Origin: Phoma sp. XZ068
Lineage: Eukaryota > Ascomycota > Dothideomycetes > Pleosporales > Didymellaceae
DNA: 64,000 nt
Direction of reading: 5' to 3'
NCBI GenBank assembly: GCA_004835665.1
Contig: RBKR01000014.1
Coordinates: 1,240,001-1,304,000 of the forward strand
The notes under the pieces were generated by a model. It searched no databases. It was not told the origin of the DNA and saw only the letters and a list, made by a program, of their open reading frames with translations. Positions within the stretch are counted from its first letter, which is position 1; each line of letters starts with the position of its first letter. Position numbers and translations under genes: made by a program. Shown one piece after another: positions 21,695 to 33,447 of this stretch.

Positions 21695-22168
21695 AGGCTA
21701 ACCATTGGGTAACATTTACATGCAGATAATAGTATGAGTTATCTTGAATGTACAATTGCAATCATACATACAGGTGCACGTGCGTCGCTGATGTCACCAT
21801 ACTATCTAACCCGTTGAGCCGCTAGCGCGGTCAAAGTGCGAAAATCGGTGATAATTGGCGGGGTGGTGGGGTAACAACTGAGAGTCAAGGCGACCGCAAT
21901 AAACATACATTGCGCGTGTAGTTTTGACTGCACGCATCTTTAAAGAAGACAGCCGTAGGTAGAATGAGTAAATCAATCGCTCTTGTTTGAGTCAAAACAA
22001 CCCGCAACTCGCTTCATCGACGTTTGCGTCGCAACAAATCTTACGCGCAAACCTTCTGATTGGACCAACTAACTAACGAAAAGTCGCGGGTGGCCCAGTC
22101 CGTTTTATACTCCACGGCCGCCGCACCCGTTCGTCTCTCGTTTCTCGTCACATCCTCTTCCAACGAAC
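21695..22168. other. Intergenic region PEBP-like gene / ADE12
   Basis: 474 bp carrying the 3' UTR of the surface-protein gene and the ADE12 promoter. No specific element is claimed. Confidence 0.35.
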
Positions 22169-23642
22169 ATGTCTACGACGGTTGTCCTCGGCGCCCAATG
22201 GGGCGACGAAGGCAAGGGAAAGCTCGCCGACATCCTCGCCAATGAATCGCAGCTGTGCTGCCGCGCTCAGGGTGGTAACAATGCTGGACACACCATCGTC
22301 GCCAATGGTGTCACATATGACTTCCACATCCTCCCCTCCGGTCTCGTCAACCCGAACTGCATCAACGTCGTCGGTAGCGGTTGTGTCGTCCACGTGCCCA
22401 GCTTCTTCAAGGAATTGGAGGCCTTGGACAAGCACGGCCTAGACACCAAGGACAGGATATACATCTCTGATAGGGCACACGTGGTCTTCGATGTCCACCA
22501 ATTGGTGGATGGCCTCGAGGAGGTCGAGCTCGGTGGAGGAAACATTGGTGCGGACCCTGTATGAAAAAGCAGGGAGAAGTGCTGACAGTTTACTTTCAGG
22601 TACCACAAGGAAGGGCATTGGTCAGTATTGAGTCATCTGGAGCCAGAAAATTCAATCGCTAATATACATCAGGCCCAGCATACAGCTCCAAGATGACCAG
22701 GAGTGGTCTCCGCATGTGCGATATCTTCGACGAGGAGGTATTCGAGCAGAAGCTTCGTCGCGTCGCAGCTGGCTATCAGAAGCGTTATGGCGATCTGCTG
22801 AAGTACGATGTCGAGGAGGAGATTGCTAGGTACAAGGTAGGGACAATACATCTGATCAAAGTTGTGCCAGACTGACATGAACTTGTAGGAACTCCGCGTC
22901 AAGGTTGCACCTTACGTCGTCGACCAGGTCCCACTTCTCCAGTCAGCGAAGGAGAAGAATGCTAAGATCCTTGTCGAGGGAGCCAATGCTCTCATGCTCG
23001 ACATTGACTACGGCACATATCCTTTCGTTACATCCTCGAACACAGGCCTTGGTGGTGTCATCACAGGTCTTACTCTTGGATGGCGTTCGATCAAGGAGGT
23101 TATTGGTGTAGTAAAGGCATACACCACTCGTGTTGGATCGTGAGTTCAGTCATTATCTGCGGCCTGAACGTAAACTAATCTAGTCCAGCGGCCCCTTCCC
23201 CACCGAGCAGCTGAACGAAGTCGGCGAGAAGCTCCAAAAGGTTGGCCACGAAGTTGGTGTCACAACCGGTCGCAAACGCCGTTGTGGGTGGCTCGACCTC
23301 GTTGTTCTCAAGCACTCGCACGCTTGCAACGACTACACCTCTCTCAACCTTACCAAGCTTGATGTTCTCGACGACTTTGACGAGCTCAAGATCGCAACGG
23401 GGTACTCGCACAAGGGCCAGAAGCTCGACGGTTTCCCATCGAACCCTGATGTGCTGGCTGAGGTAGAAGTTCACTACGAGACCCTTCCAGGATGGAAGAA
23501 GCCCACCACTGGCGCAAAGAACTACTACGACCTGCCCAGCCAGGCAAGAGAGTACATCGAGTACATCGAGAAGTTCGTTGGTGTCAAGGTTAAGTGGATT
23601 GGTGTTGGACCTGCGCGTGATCACATGGTCGTAAGATCGTGA
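22169..23642 (+). CDS. ADE12: Adenylosuccinate synthetase
   Basis: Joins IMP and aspartate with GTP hydrolysis to form adenylosuccinate, the first committed step from IMP to AMP. Five exons: 22169-22547, 22600-22620, 22673-22836, 22889-23139 and 23189-23642; the product is 422 aa. Active-site motifs are [14 protein letters not shown] (P-loop-like, catalytic Asp), NNAGHTIV with the catalytic His, [37 protein letters not shown] and [12 protein letters not shown]. The second exon is only 21 nt and encodes most of GTTRKGIG, so it cannot be skipped without losing an IMP-binding loop. The length is close to the yeast enzyme. Confidence 0.97.
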
Positions 23643-24126
23643 TCCGCGAGATGGGACCACAGGCAGTAAGCCTATATCAATTTCTTTCAGTTTTATGTGT
23701 ATGTGCATTATCCAAACTACTCGCAAGGTAACGGGTTTGGAACTTAAAAAGGCTCAAAGTACTCAGTCTATAGAGCTTTTGAAATCATAGACGTACATAC
23801 GAACACTCTGTGCTATGACATTGATCGTTAACCCATTCTTACAAGACAGCAGGAGGCCTTGCGCCCAGTTAGAATGCTCCTTCCTTAACCAGTTCCGAAA
23901 GTGGGGGGTTAGGGTGCCCGGTCGACTGTGAGCTGCCCCGCTTTCGTCATCGGAGCGAAACACAACATGGTGTGATTTGTCATCGTCATTGTGATTGTGA
24001 AGTATATTGCTTCTGTTTATAGTATTAGCCTCCTATTCATCCCCAAAAGCTCAAACATCTCATTTTGATCGGCTCTTGTAGCAAGTCTGAAGACTATACC
24101 GCACAGTAACAGCAACTCAAGTAACC
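23643..24126. other. Intergenic region ADE12 / GST
   Basis: 484 bp with the ADE12 3' UTR and the GST upstream region. No other gene was found. Confidence 0.35.
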
Positions 24127-25038
24127 ATGGGCAAAGACCATCCAGACGCAAACCTCCATCCAGAAGCAACTGGACTGGCAGCCAAGATAGTTCAAGTGAG
24201 CCTCGTTGAAGGAAGTCACCATATACGAGATCTGACACAACCTAGGCACACTCTGCCGAAAATGACCTGAAACTCTACTCTGGCTGGTTCTGTCCCTTCG
24301 TACAGCGCGTGTGGATTGCTCTTGAAGAGAAAGGCATCCCATATCAGTACATCGAAGTGAACCCATACCACAAGCCACAATCACTTTTGGACCTGAATCC
24401 ACGTGGACTGGTCCCTACTTTGCAGTATCAGGGCAAACCGCTCTACGAGAGCACAGTGCTTTGCGAGTTCTTAGAAGAAGCTTACCCAGACCACACACCT
24501 AAGCTACTGCCTGAAGATCCCTATCTTCGCGCTCGAACTAGGATTTGGACCGACTGTGAGATCTAAGCTATTTTAACAGGAGTCATAGTTGCTGACGTTT
24601 GTAGATGTCGGCTCCCGAATTATCCCAGCTTACCACCGCTTCTTACAACACCAAGGCTCCGATGGCCTCAAGGAAAAGCAGACTGAGTTCCTTAACCACC
24701 TCAAAGAATTTACTAGCGAAATGGACCCTGAAGGCCCCTTCTTCCTTGGCAAGGATTTCAGTCTCATCGACATCGTGGTTGCTCCGTGGGCCAATCGGCT
24801 GTGGGTATTGGATCATTTCAAGGGTGGATCAGGTCTTCCGAACGAAGGTCAGGGTGGGGATTTGGAGGAGGTCTGGAAGCGCTGGAGAAAATGGTTGAGC
24901 GCTGTGGAGAGTAGGAAGAGTGTTAAGGAGACGCTGAGTGACCGGGAGCATTACCTTCCTATTTATGGGAGGTATGCACGAGATGAGGCGCAGTCAGAGG
25001 CTGCGAAGGCTATCAGGGCTGGGAGAGGTATACCCTGA
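24127..25038 (+). CDS. Omega-class-like glutathione S-transferase
   Basis: Exons are 24127-24195, 24246-24555 and 24605-25038; the product is 270 aa. The thioredoxin-fold N-domain starts at LKLYSGWFCPFVQR, where Cys39 is the expected catalytic cysteine of omega or GTO-type enzymes, which favour thiol-transfer and dehydroascorbate or glutathionyl-ketone reduction. GLVPTL with its cis-Pro and YESTVLCEFLEE, the glutathione gamma-glutamyl site, follow. The helical C-domain contains FFLGKDFSLIDIVVAPW, the N-capping-box region of GSTs. There is no targeting signal, so the enzyme is probably cytosolic. The substrate is not predictable from sequence. Confidence 0.92.
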
Positions 25039-25235
25039 GTGCAGCTTGACTGCTAACGCATGTACTGCCGCGGAAGATCAAAGCCAGTGAATTCTAGATA
25101 GTAATGTCAACTTGTGTTCTACAGTGCGAAGATCGTCGCAGCAGCTTCAACATGGTAGCGGGAGGTAGTTCTAGATACTTTTGGTTGATTATGTGTGACC
25201 TATGTATACGCCGAACCGCTCTTAGCTGCACTAGT

Positions 25236-26180
25236 TCAAAGACTGTTCTCAATCTCCGCTACCGCCTCCATAACTTTCTTGATATTCGCCTTCGCAGCCT
25301 CGTTGACAGGGACGTAGGGCTTCCTCGGCGCCAACTTGGCTTCTGCGTTCTCAATCCCTGCCGCAACAGCACTGTACTGGCTAACAGCGTATTTCACACT
25401 CGCAATGCCAGCTTTGACCGGGCTCTCTGCTAGCGCAGCCTTCCTGTGGAGGTCCAACGCCTCCTTGTACTTGCCTTCCTGGTACAGGTTGTAGATTTTC
25501 ACAACAATCTTAGGGAAGATGTTGCCGAACCCTGTAACACATCCAGCTGCGCCAACGGCAAGACCGCCGATGAGGAAGTCCGCTTGCCCAGCGAACGTTG
25601 CGAACTCTTCGGGCGAGAACTCAGCAGAAAGACGAGTGATCTTGGCCACACTTCCGCAAGTCAACTTGACACCAACGATCTTGCCTGGGTTCGCCTTTGC
25701 TAGCGATGAAATGGTGACGCTGTCGAGATCGATGCCATTGGCTACGCCCGGGAAGTTGTAGATGACGATAGGCAGAGGGGTCGTCTTTGCAACCTCATCA
25801 TAGAAGCCGTACACAACCTCCTTAGTCGTCGCAGGACCGTAGTAAGCTGATGGCAGTAGGAGCGCGTAGTCTGCGCCAGCTGACTTCGCATCGTCGATGT
25901 ATTCCTGCACCTGGATGACAGAGAATCCGGATACACCGACCATTAAAGGGAAGTCTGGGCCAACGGCTTGTCGTGCAACTACAGTCATGGCAATTCGCTC
26001 ATCGCGGGTGAGAAGCAGTGCTTCGGCGTTGGAGCCGAGGACTACAATGCCTGCAAGGCCAGTAGATTTGAGGTATGTGAAGTACTTCTTTTGTGCGGCG
26101 AGGTCCAAACGACCGGTTTTTTCGTCGAAGAATGTGACAGCGGGCACCCAGATGCCGGATTTGGGGATGTTGGGAGCCAT
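25236..26180 (-). CDS. DapA-family class I aldolase (2-keto-3-deoxy-acid type)
   Basis: A single-exon gene of 314 aa in the dihydrodipicolinate synthase/N-acetylneuraminate lyase superfamily. The Schiff-base lysine is Lys172 (GVKLTCG), Tyr141 of IYNFPG is the usual proton relay, and GSNAEALLLT matches the substrate-carboxylate loop (GSNGEA in the family). Fungi make lysine by the aminoadipate route, so a DHDPS role is unlikely. Fungal members with this TCG motif resemble 2-keto-3-deoxy-L-galactonate or 4-hydroxy-2-oxoglutarate aldolases, acting in sugar-acid or hydroxyproline breakdown. The specific reaction is inferred. It is probably cytosolic and converges with the GST gene. Confidence 0.9.
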   Translation of the reverse strand: MAPNIPKSGIWVPAVTFFDEKTGRLDLAAQKKYFTYLKSTGLAGIVVLGSNAEALLLTRDERIAMTVVARQAVGPDFPLMVGVSGFSVIQVQEYIDDAKSAGADYALLLPSAYYGPATTKEVVYGFYDEVAKTTPLPIVIYNFPGVANGIDLDSVTISSLAKANPGKIVGVKLTCGSVAKITRLSAEFSPEEFATFAGQADFLIGGLAVGAAGCVTGFGNIFPKIVVKIYNLYQEGKYKEALDLHRKAALAESPVKAGIASVKYAVSQYSAVAAGIENAEAKLAPRKPYVPVNEAAKANIKKVMEAVAEIENSL

Positions 26181-29100
26181 TGGCTATGTTGTGCGGATGT
26201 TCGATACAGTTGTTGGGGTTTGGAGAGATATTGGTGGGGTGCTTCGCGGGGTACTTAAGATGATGTACCTTCCGTAGATGGTCCTTCGTGGAAACGTTTT
26301 CCGAGTAAAATGCTTTCGACCTTGCCCTTGCTACGTGTGGGAGTCGTAATTAGAAGAGGGTGCATGGAAGTAATAAGTGTTGTATGCAACATCGGCTTCG
26401 ATGCCGTAGTAGCCTTCAGTAGCCGTTTGTTAGGGTTTCCAGTAGTCATCATGCCGATGCGATCCCGAGTTCGGACTTCGCAACACTGTCACCCCTTTTG
26501 GTGACACCGACAATGAAATATCTCATTCAAGTTCATCTTGACTGTTCGTAGCTGTTCAGGTGTGCGAAGTTGGCAGTGATCCGGATCATCGTACTACTAA
26601 TTGCAAGCCTTCGCAGCGTGTCCCCCCACCATTAGAAGCGCTCCCCAAAGGAATACCCACAACATCACCATGGCTAATGTAACGAAAAGTACGGCCTGCT
26701 ATTATGATTACCTTTCTACTGGAGATATGAGTGAATCCCAGCCGAACGGAAGCTCTCGATGGTTCCCCAAGATGACGCGCATCGAAGGAAAAGTCATCTG
26801 CCATAGTCGAACCCAACCAAATCGAGCCCAATATCTCAAAAGTGGGCATACGGTCAAGCATCACTTTCAAAAATTACTTAGGCCAGAACCCAGAACAGAT
26901 TCGTGCGTAAGATGAGCATGCTAGTAAGATGATTTTGCTTCTTGCAGACCTGATGGCTCAGCATCAATCTGGCCCTAGCCTCCCAATCCATCAGGTTTTA
27001 ATGGTGCTCGCTCTTGACTATGCACTCAACTACTGCTATCTGACACAATCAAGCCAGTCTTGAGAGTGTATCACGCATGGAGCTAAGTCTTGACATGCTA
27101 TAACCCACTCGAATAATTGGACATAGTAAAGCGTTTCGCTCATCCAGCCTGGCAAGAATGTACCATAGGGTTTATGAGTGTTGCAGACATTAAATAGTCT
27201 GGTGAGAAAGTTTACTCAGTACGTTCGTGCTTAGACGAGTGAGAAACAAGATGTGCAAGAAGCTATAGAACCAAACATGTGGTTCTCGAACTCAGCTGAA
27301 ACTCACACGACGATCTACAACCACTTCCTGCTCGGTTCCATTCTTCCGAATGACTGTAATCTGATCTGAGCAGGAAAATAGATCAAGACAAGCTTTCGCC
27401 CATTATTATTGCCTACCTAGGTATGCAAGGGAAGTCCTTGCCAAGATGCAGGACACGAGATACGTGGAACTCTCCCCATCAGACACTACTCATTCTCATA
27501 ACCTCTGATGTGGCAGTGTTACAGCATCGTACTGTTAATCAAAGTGAAATTGGGCTGCTGCGTCTGAACAGGACAAGGCTCCTCGAGCTAAGGCAGCGCC
27601 TCGCAACAGCACCGCCGAGCATGTCTGTACGAGATTCTAGCAGATCCTAATGAGGTCCTGACACTCCAACATTGTTTCAATGCTGATGTTCTTGCGATTT
27701 AATGAATCGTCGGCTTCTGGAAAAGCATCGTGCGCCGTCACAACCTAGAAACATGCCACTGACGCTTCAAGGGTTCTGAGACGATCTGTTTGATCAACGT
27801 GCTGGTCCTGTAAGGTATGAATAAACCCACATTCGCGTCGTAATACAACAGGGCGCCAGCCATCCATTGATATCGTGGCAAGGACCCATGGGCACTTCAG
27901 AAGTGAGGACTATAACTATGTCCGACCGCTTGGACCATGTACCATGAGTATCGATTTTGGCCGATATTAATGGCCAAACCCATCGTATGACAATGCCAAG
28001 AGCACGAGAAGGTTGTATCGTATGCGATCGTGAGGAGAGAGAGGTTGATAGTGTAGCTGTCTCAGGCGAGACAAAAACGACAAACAGTTTACTGTTTTAT
28101 CAACTGCTAATTAGCGACAGTTGAGCACCAAATTTTTCGTTACTGCTGAACACGAAGCTGCTTCAGGTTGGGTCCGCATTTTGTGTTTGATGGTTGCTTT
28201 TTCAACTACCCCTATCTCCAGCAATTCTGGTCATTCACCTACCCCCACCTCCTTGAGTAGACGAGTCCTCCGAGCTCTTTGCTCATGCACGTGAATGTAA
28301 CTGGTCTCGAGGGCTAAAACTTCAGAGAGGGAAGGGGAAGGGGCGCCACAGCATTAGGATGCCAAGTACGTCCATAACTCCGAGGAAATGTTTGACTTAC
28401 CGGTCAGCATAAGCAAATCCTACACGCAGATGAATCTACGCTTGTGTTCCTTCATTACCAGATTGGTAGGCGCATGTATTGCTTTGTTGCACGACTCGGG
28501 GTCTCGAGCCGTGCCGCACCCTTGCGTAACGCTACGCTCAAGTACATATATGCAGTACGATAAGCAGCCATTCGCAATTTTTACCTGCTGCAAACTTCTT
28601 ATAAGACAGTTCAGCCGTAATGGGGTCCTTCGGCACGCTTTATGTTAATATTTTACTTTCTATTGCCGATATTTCTGCGCGACTCTTTTCACCTCCTCCA
28701 GAGTATGTTAGAGAACCGAAACCCCAAACACATGGACATAGCTCCCAGGTGAAACCGAACGAACACTCAATCAACATGGTTTGAAAAACGACCAGTACCT
28801 AGGTAGGTTTGAAATGTGTGCGCACCCTCAGCACTAAGTTCAGGAACAACAACTCACGTCGCTTTTTTAGATGGTCGGTCCGATGTCAGGGGGAATCGAC
28901 CTATGGCACAGTCCTGGATATACCACACAGCCTCCGAAATATGATACAGGTGTGGTGGAGATATCCTTGTCAACCTCATTCTGGAGGGGCTGGGTTGGTA
29001 GATCTATCCGCAATTTGATATTGTGACATGTTGGCCAAGAGTTACGTTGTCGCTGATTTGCGGCTTTGTTCCCGAGAGTGAGGGTTGATGTGTTTCGGCG

Positions 29101-29279
29101 GTTGTCTTTCCTACGAATTTGGGAAGATGCCATGCGGGCTACGCGCGCAACATCTGAAACGGGCTACCTTTATAATCTAAGAACCGTCAATCTTATCAGA
29201 CACAAGCTGAAAACGATAAAAGGGATCGTGTACATACACTACTGAGGCAACTGTGGAGTGGAGTTCATCGCAAGTTGCA
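26181..29279. other. 3.1-kb gene-free region
   Basis: Only short frames without codon bias occur here. A 94-codon minus-strand frame at 26586-26870 resembles nothing I know. I see no tRNA, terminal repeats or transposase motifs. The region presumably contains the aldolase promoter on the left and the upstream region of the first BTB paralogue on the right. Confidence 0.4.
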
Positions 29280-30233
29280 ATGTTCAAATCCCTCCGTGCG
29301 CAATCTCGTAGGTCAGCTGCTGACAGAACCGCTGTCAGCACTGCTGTTGTCAGCAGAAACTTAGCATCAAGTTCGCAGCCGAAAAGCTTTATATTCGCAA
29401 CACCAAGACCTCGCAACGACTGTGAGGTTCGCGTTGTCGCAGATCGTAGCCTGGAGTGAGTTCTATTTTGTTTTCTGACTGGCACATATCTAAACTCACC
29501 TAGTATCTCCGGTCCGTTTCTCCAGATAACCGTGGGAAAACCCAAACACCAAGAAAACTTCTTCATTCACGAGAGGCTCTTTTCTTCCCATTCGGATTTT
29601 CTCAAGAGAGCAGAAAGGGCAGAATGGCCGGACCGGAAAAATGTGATCTTCTTACCAGAACATGACCCTACAACGTTCCGAATGTACGCCGTATTGACTT
29701 ATACCGGATTGCTGACGACCAAGGATCTGCCGTTCGAGTGGCAGGCACTGGTAGATGTCTATGTCCTTGCAGAGAGCCTCCAAGACTCATGGGCGAAGAA
29801 CCACATCCTCGATGCAATGCATAACTTCGTTACCGAACAGTTGCCTAGAACTGTTGCAACGATGTCGGGAGGAGGCCGGATAAGCAACTTCGTCAGCACT
29901 GCGTCTTTGATTGAACTTTACGAAGGCACGACCACAGGAAACCAGGCACGACAGTTCGTTGTTGACTTGTTTGCCGATAATGCTACCGAAGATTGGCTTG
30001 TATCGTCTGGTGACCAGCTTCCCCCCGAGTTTCTTTTTGAGATCACCGTTCGCCTCCTGCAAAAGCGAACCTACGTTGTTATTGGTAATATGCTGGACCA
30101 CCCCTCTTCGCACTATCATGAGAACTCCGAAGAGGAACAGGATTCTATGAATAAGGACCTGGTGGTAGCGAGACATAAAGCTGAAGACAGCCTATCAGCA
30201 ACTACGAGCAAGTCAATGGAACCACAGCTGTAG
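29280..30233 (+). CDS. BTB/POZ domain protein, tandem paralogue 1
   Basis: Exons are 29280-29455 and 29504-30233; the product is 301 aa. The first exon encodes a basic, Ser-rich leader. A 48-nt phase-2 intron lies just before the first BTB strand (GPFLQITVGK). BTB features are FFIHERLFSSHSDFLKRA, the position of the dimer helix, then FRMYAVLTYTGLL and VDVYVLAESLQDSWAKNHILDAM. A conserved C-terminal block follows (LYEGTTTGNQARQFVVDLF, LPPEFLFEITVRLLQKR, SSHYHEN). Fungal proteins of this type are mostly uncharacterised; substrate-adaptor roles with Cul3 are inferred from BTB alone. Two close relatives follow downstream on the same strand. Confidence 0.88.
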
Positions 30234-31066
30234 CTTCCAAAGTGACTGTGTCCACTCTCTTCACGACTAAAAGTTCAATGCCGGTTGGTGAAGTCTAGCG
30301 AAGACCACGCACTGTTTCAACTCATGCATTGGCAAGCAGCATATTGATATTGACGATCTGATGCTTCCTATCTCTATCATGTAGCTCTATTTTCAATGCA
30401 TATTGTATTACCCTCGCGAAGTCCTCATTAGAGACTTACTTTTTTTGTATACACAGTAAGGTTTGATGTGATGGCAGCCAGAATACGACTATATCACCCG
30501 TATCTATAGTATCAAATAGGAAATCGGAGAGTAAGTGGACAGTGGAGGTTCAACCTCTTCTCTTAACAGTCCGCACAAAGGCATCCAAATCCACGGATAG
30601 TTGAAGACCGTTCATAAGACTGGTCAGAAGTGGTTCGATGGGATTCGAATGCATGCGCGACCGCGAAACTCAAACATCAGAAACGCAGCTTATCTGGTAT
30701 CATCTAGTTCGGTCCGATACATACATATTTGGTATTTAGTACGAGGCTATGTACATTAGCGTTACCTCTGTTGGCGTGGTTAGATATATGTGATTGGTAA
30801 GTGCGATGCTGCGCCGCATGTGCCAATAGTTTCATCGTCACTGAATTCCATGTATCGCCCCATGCGTAGGGACAGGCTTTCAGTATTGTGATGTTTCGGT
30901 GGCATTGGTTCTGCGATTCGAATACGCGCGCGCGAAACGGCCCCCAAAACTCCAGACAAAAGTGAGTGAACAAGGTGTAGCAGCACTTTAAGAAGGTTAG
31001 ATAGCACTGAACCATTTCTTTTGGTTCAAAAAACAGGGCATCGAGAAGATATATGAACAATCAACC
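30234..31066. other. Spacer between BTB paralogues 1 and 2
   Basis: 833 bp without a supported gene. Minus-strand frames at 30704-31060 overlap each other, have no codon bias and match nothing recognised. Confidence 0.35.
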
Positions 31067-32015
31067 ATGTCTCCTTCTATCTCAGTCCAACCTGCTGCCG
31101 AATATGGCAAGAATGCAACTCCAAGTCCACAACCACCCTCAATCTCTACATTCTTGCCGAAGATACCCAGCGACTCAGGAGTGGGCAAAAGATTGGACCT
31201 CGAAAGATTGCCTCTGACAGGAAAACGCGACCAGACACCTTCAAAAGTCCCACACATTCCTGACGAGCGGTTGCGCATATCCAACAAGGATTCGCTTGCG
31301 TAAGTTCACCGTTATTGTATCTTAACTTTTGTTGATTGAGTGATTTAGTCCGCTTCTCGGCCGCGATGTTCTCCGCATTACAGTAAAGCAGAATGGGAAT
31401 GCGTATGATTTCCTTGTGCATCAAGGCCTGCTCCTTACTCGATCCAACTTCATCAAGACAGAACTATCAAACCAGCCAGACACCGACGCTCTTGTGCTTA
31501 ACGATGTTGGACTATTGACTTTCTCTGTTTATGTCGACCTCCTGTACATGGGAAAGTTGACAACAAAAGGACTCAAAGAATGGAAGCTTCTCTGCAGAAC
31601 ATACATACTGGCTGAGAAACTTCAAGACATTAAGACGAAGAATATAGTCATCGACGGTATGTTTCTCTACTTGAGAGAAACCTTACCTGTCTTCTCCACG
31701 ACACCAGTAGCCAAGGATCGAGCCAATGTGGATGCACACTCTTTAACGTGGCTGTACAAACGCACGACCCCGAACAGCCCAGCGCGGAGACTCGTCATAG
31801 ACTATTACGTTCAAAGCAGTCGAGCTGAATGGTTACAAGCTGACAGGGACAACTACCCGGCTGAGTTCGTGTGGGATGTCGCCATTCGCTTGATGCAGAA
31901 GCGATCGACTTCTCTGTTTGGCGCAGGGATGGGCGCCGTATCCTCTTTGGATTACCATGAGCCTCTTGTAGTGCCTGAGGAGACCGCAAAGACGAATGGG
32001 GAAGCATCAGAGTGA
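31067..32015 (+). CDS. BTB/POZ domain protein, tandem paralogue 2
   Basis: Exons are 31067-31299 and 31349-32015; the product is 299 aa. The gene has the same plan as its neighbours: a Pro/Ser-rich leader exon, a 49-nt phase-2 intron, then the BTB starting at DVLRITVKQNG. Recognisable parts are FLVHQGLLLTRSNFIKTEL, FSVYVDLLYMGKLTTKG, YILAEKLQDIKTKNIVIDGM and the family C-terminus (LYKRTTPNSPARRLVIDYYV, AEFVWDVAIRLMQKR, SSLDYHEP). It is the most diverged of the three in the first half. Expression and partner are unknown. Confidence 0.88.
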
Positions 32016-32307
32016 GTCGGTGGATAGCTTGGGGGCTGATCTTTACTTTTGATTCTGTAACATACCTTCCCTTGCTTCGATCCAATCAGAATTGTGCGCA
32101 TAAGCGCTGTAGCGTCTGTATGCAGATGGTACTTGACAATATGAAGTGGTATGTATGACTGACCAAGGAGATGAAAATAAGCGCGCGCGAGAATGCATGG
32201 GGCCTGCAGCCATGCAGGCTTAAGCGGTGATATCGTGACCGCATATAAGGTGAATCGCAGTTTTTACATTTGTACTTATGTCGAGTTAGGCATTGAGCCA
32301 CATCCCA

Positions 32308-33119
32308 ATGAACCACTTTGGCAAGGTCAACACGTTTGCGTCAAATGCAGGTGCTGATGGTGATCCACGAATTGCTTTGCAAGATGCCATGGAGTAAGAA
32401 GCGAGTATAACATAAACCGATGAATGTGGACTAACATGTTGCTCAGCTTTGGTTCGTCACACATCGAGATCAACGTTGGGGAGGCAGATGAAATGCGAAG
32501 CTTCGCGATCCACGAAAATCTAGCGACTTCCAGATCTGAGTTTTTCAAACGGGCTGTCAAGAAGCCCTGGACTGGCTCTGGTCGGCCAAGTATATCTATG
32601 CCCGAAGACGATGCCCCGACATTCAAACTGTACGTTATCCTAACGTACACTGGGCTCGTTGCGACAAAAGATTCCGGCGCGCAAGACTCGAAGGAATGGT
32701 TGTCTCTCGTGCGATTGTTCGTCCTTGCCGAGAAGCTTCAGGACACTTGGGCGAAAAATCGCATCATGGATGCAAAGCTATTTTATCTTAAAAGCGTGGT
32801 TCCTCAAACTGGATTTGGCATTCCAGCCCACAACAAATGGCGTGCATATAAGATATGCTCCGAATCGATCGTCGAGCTATATGAGGGGACGCCTCCTGGA
32901 AGTCGAGCAAGACAGCTATTGATCGACCTTTACGCTCATGCGTACAGCCGAGACATGATTGTCGCTGGGAGGGAGACGTTGCCTGCAGACTTCATCTTTG
33001 AGCTCGCGATTGGGCTTATGGAAAAACAACCAGCGCCTGTGGCGGGAGTAAAGGTACCGTGGCTGCAACCAGCCTCTGTCTATCATGAGCCTGTAGAAAA
33101 AGCTATGGGTGGGTCATGA
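32308..33119 (+). CDS. BTB/POZ domain protein, tandem paralogue 3
   Basis: Exons are 32308-32393 and 32447-33119; the product is 252 aa. A short leader exon (MNHFGKVNTF...) is followed by a 53-nt phase-2 intron with branch point CTAAC and a CAG acceptor. The BTB begins at SSHIEINVGE. Diagnostic segments are FAIHENLATSRSEFFKRAV, FKLYVILTYTGLVATKD, FVLAEKLQDTWAKNRIMDA, LYEGTPPGSRARQLLIDLYA, LPADFIFELAIGLMEKQ and ASVYHEPVE. It is closest to paralogue 1 by shared wording. The 292-bp gap to paralogue 2 fits a recent tandem array. Confidence 0.88.
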
Positions 33120-33447
33120 AGGACGAGAAGATAATGTGGGAATTTAATAGTCAAACGTAGTAAGATATCCATTATACGGGCGTGCTCTCATAAGGACAGG
33201 CTAGCATTAATTGGCCCTCCCTACTCATTCCTGCTTTCTGCTCGTCGCAGCTCAATACGATCGAGTCACACGCGAAGGAGGTAAGTCTCAGATCAGCCGA
33301 AGTCTGCGAGCCGGCGTATAAGGTGGGTGTAATATTTCTCGAGGGTGCATGAGGCGATTTCACGAGGGCGATACTAGCGCGCACGTGACCCTGCAAATTA
33401 TCTTTCATCCATCTGGACGTTCGTCCACCGCAAAGTCAAACAACAAA
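33120..33447. other. Intergenic region BTB3 / RSA3
   Basis: 328 bp with nothing recognised beyond the presumed RSA3 promoter. Confidence 0.35.

Noticed and set aside
30640..30700. tRNA-like TTCGAAT word near BTB paralogue 1
   Set aside because: The flanking bases do not form a T-stem or acceptor stem on either strand.
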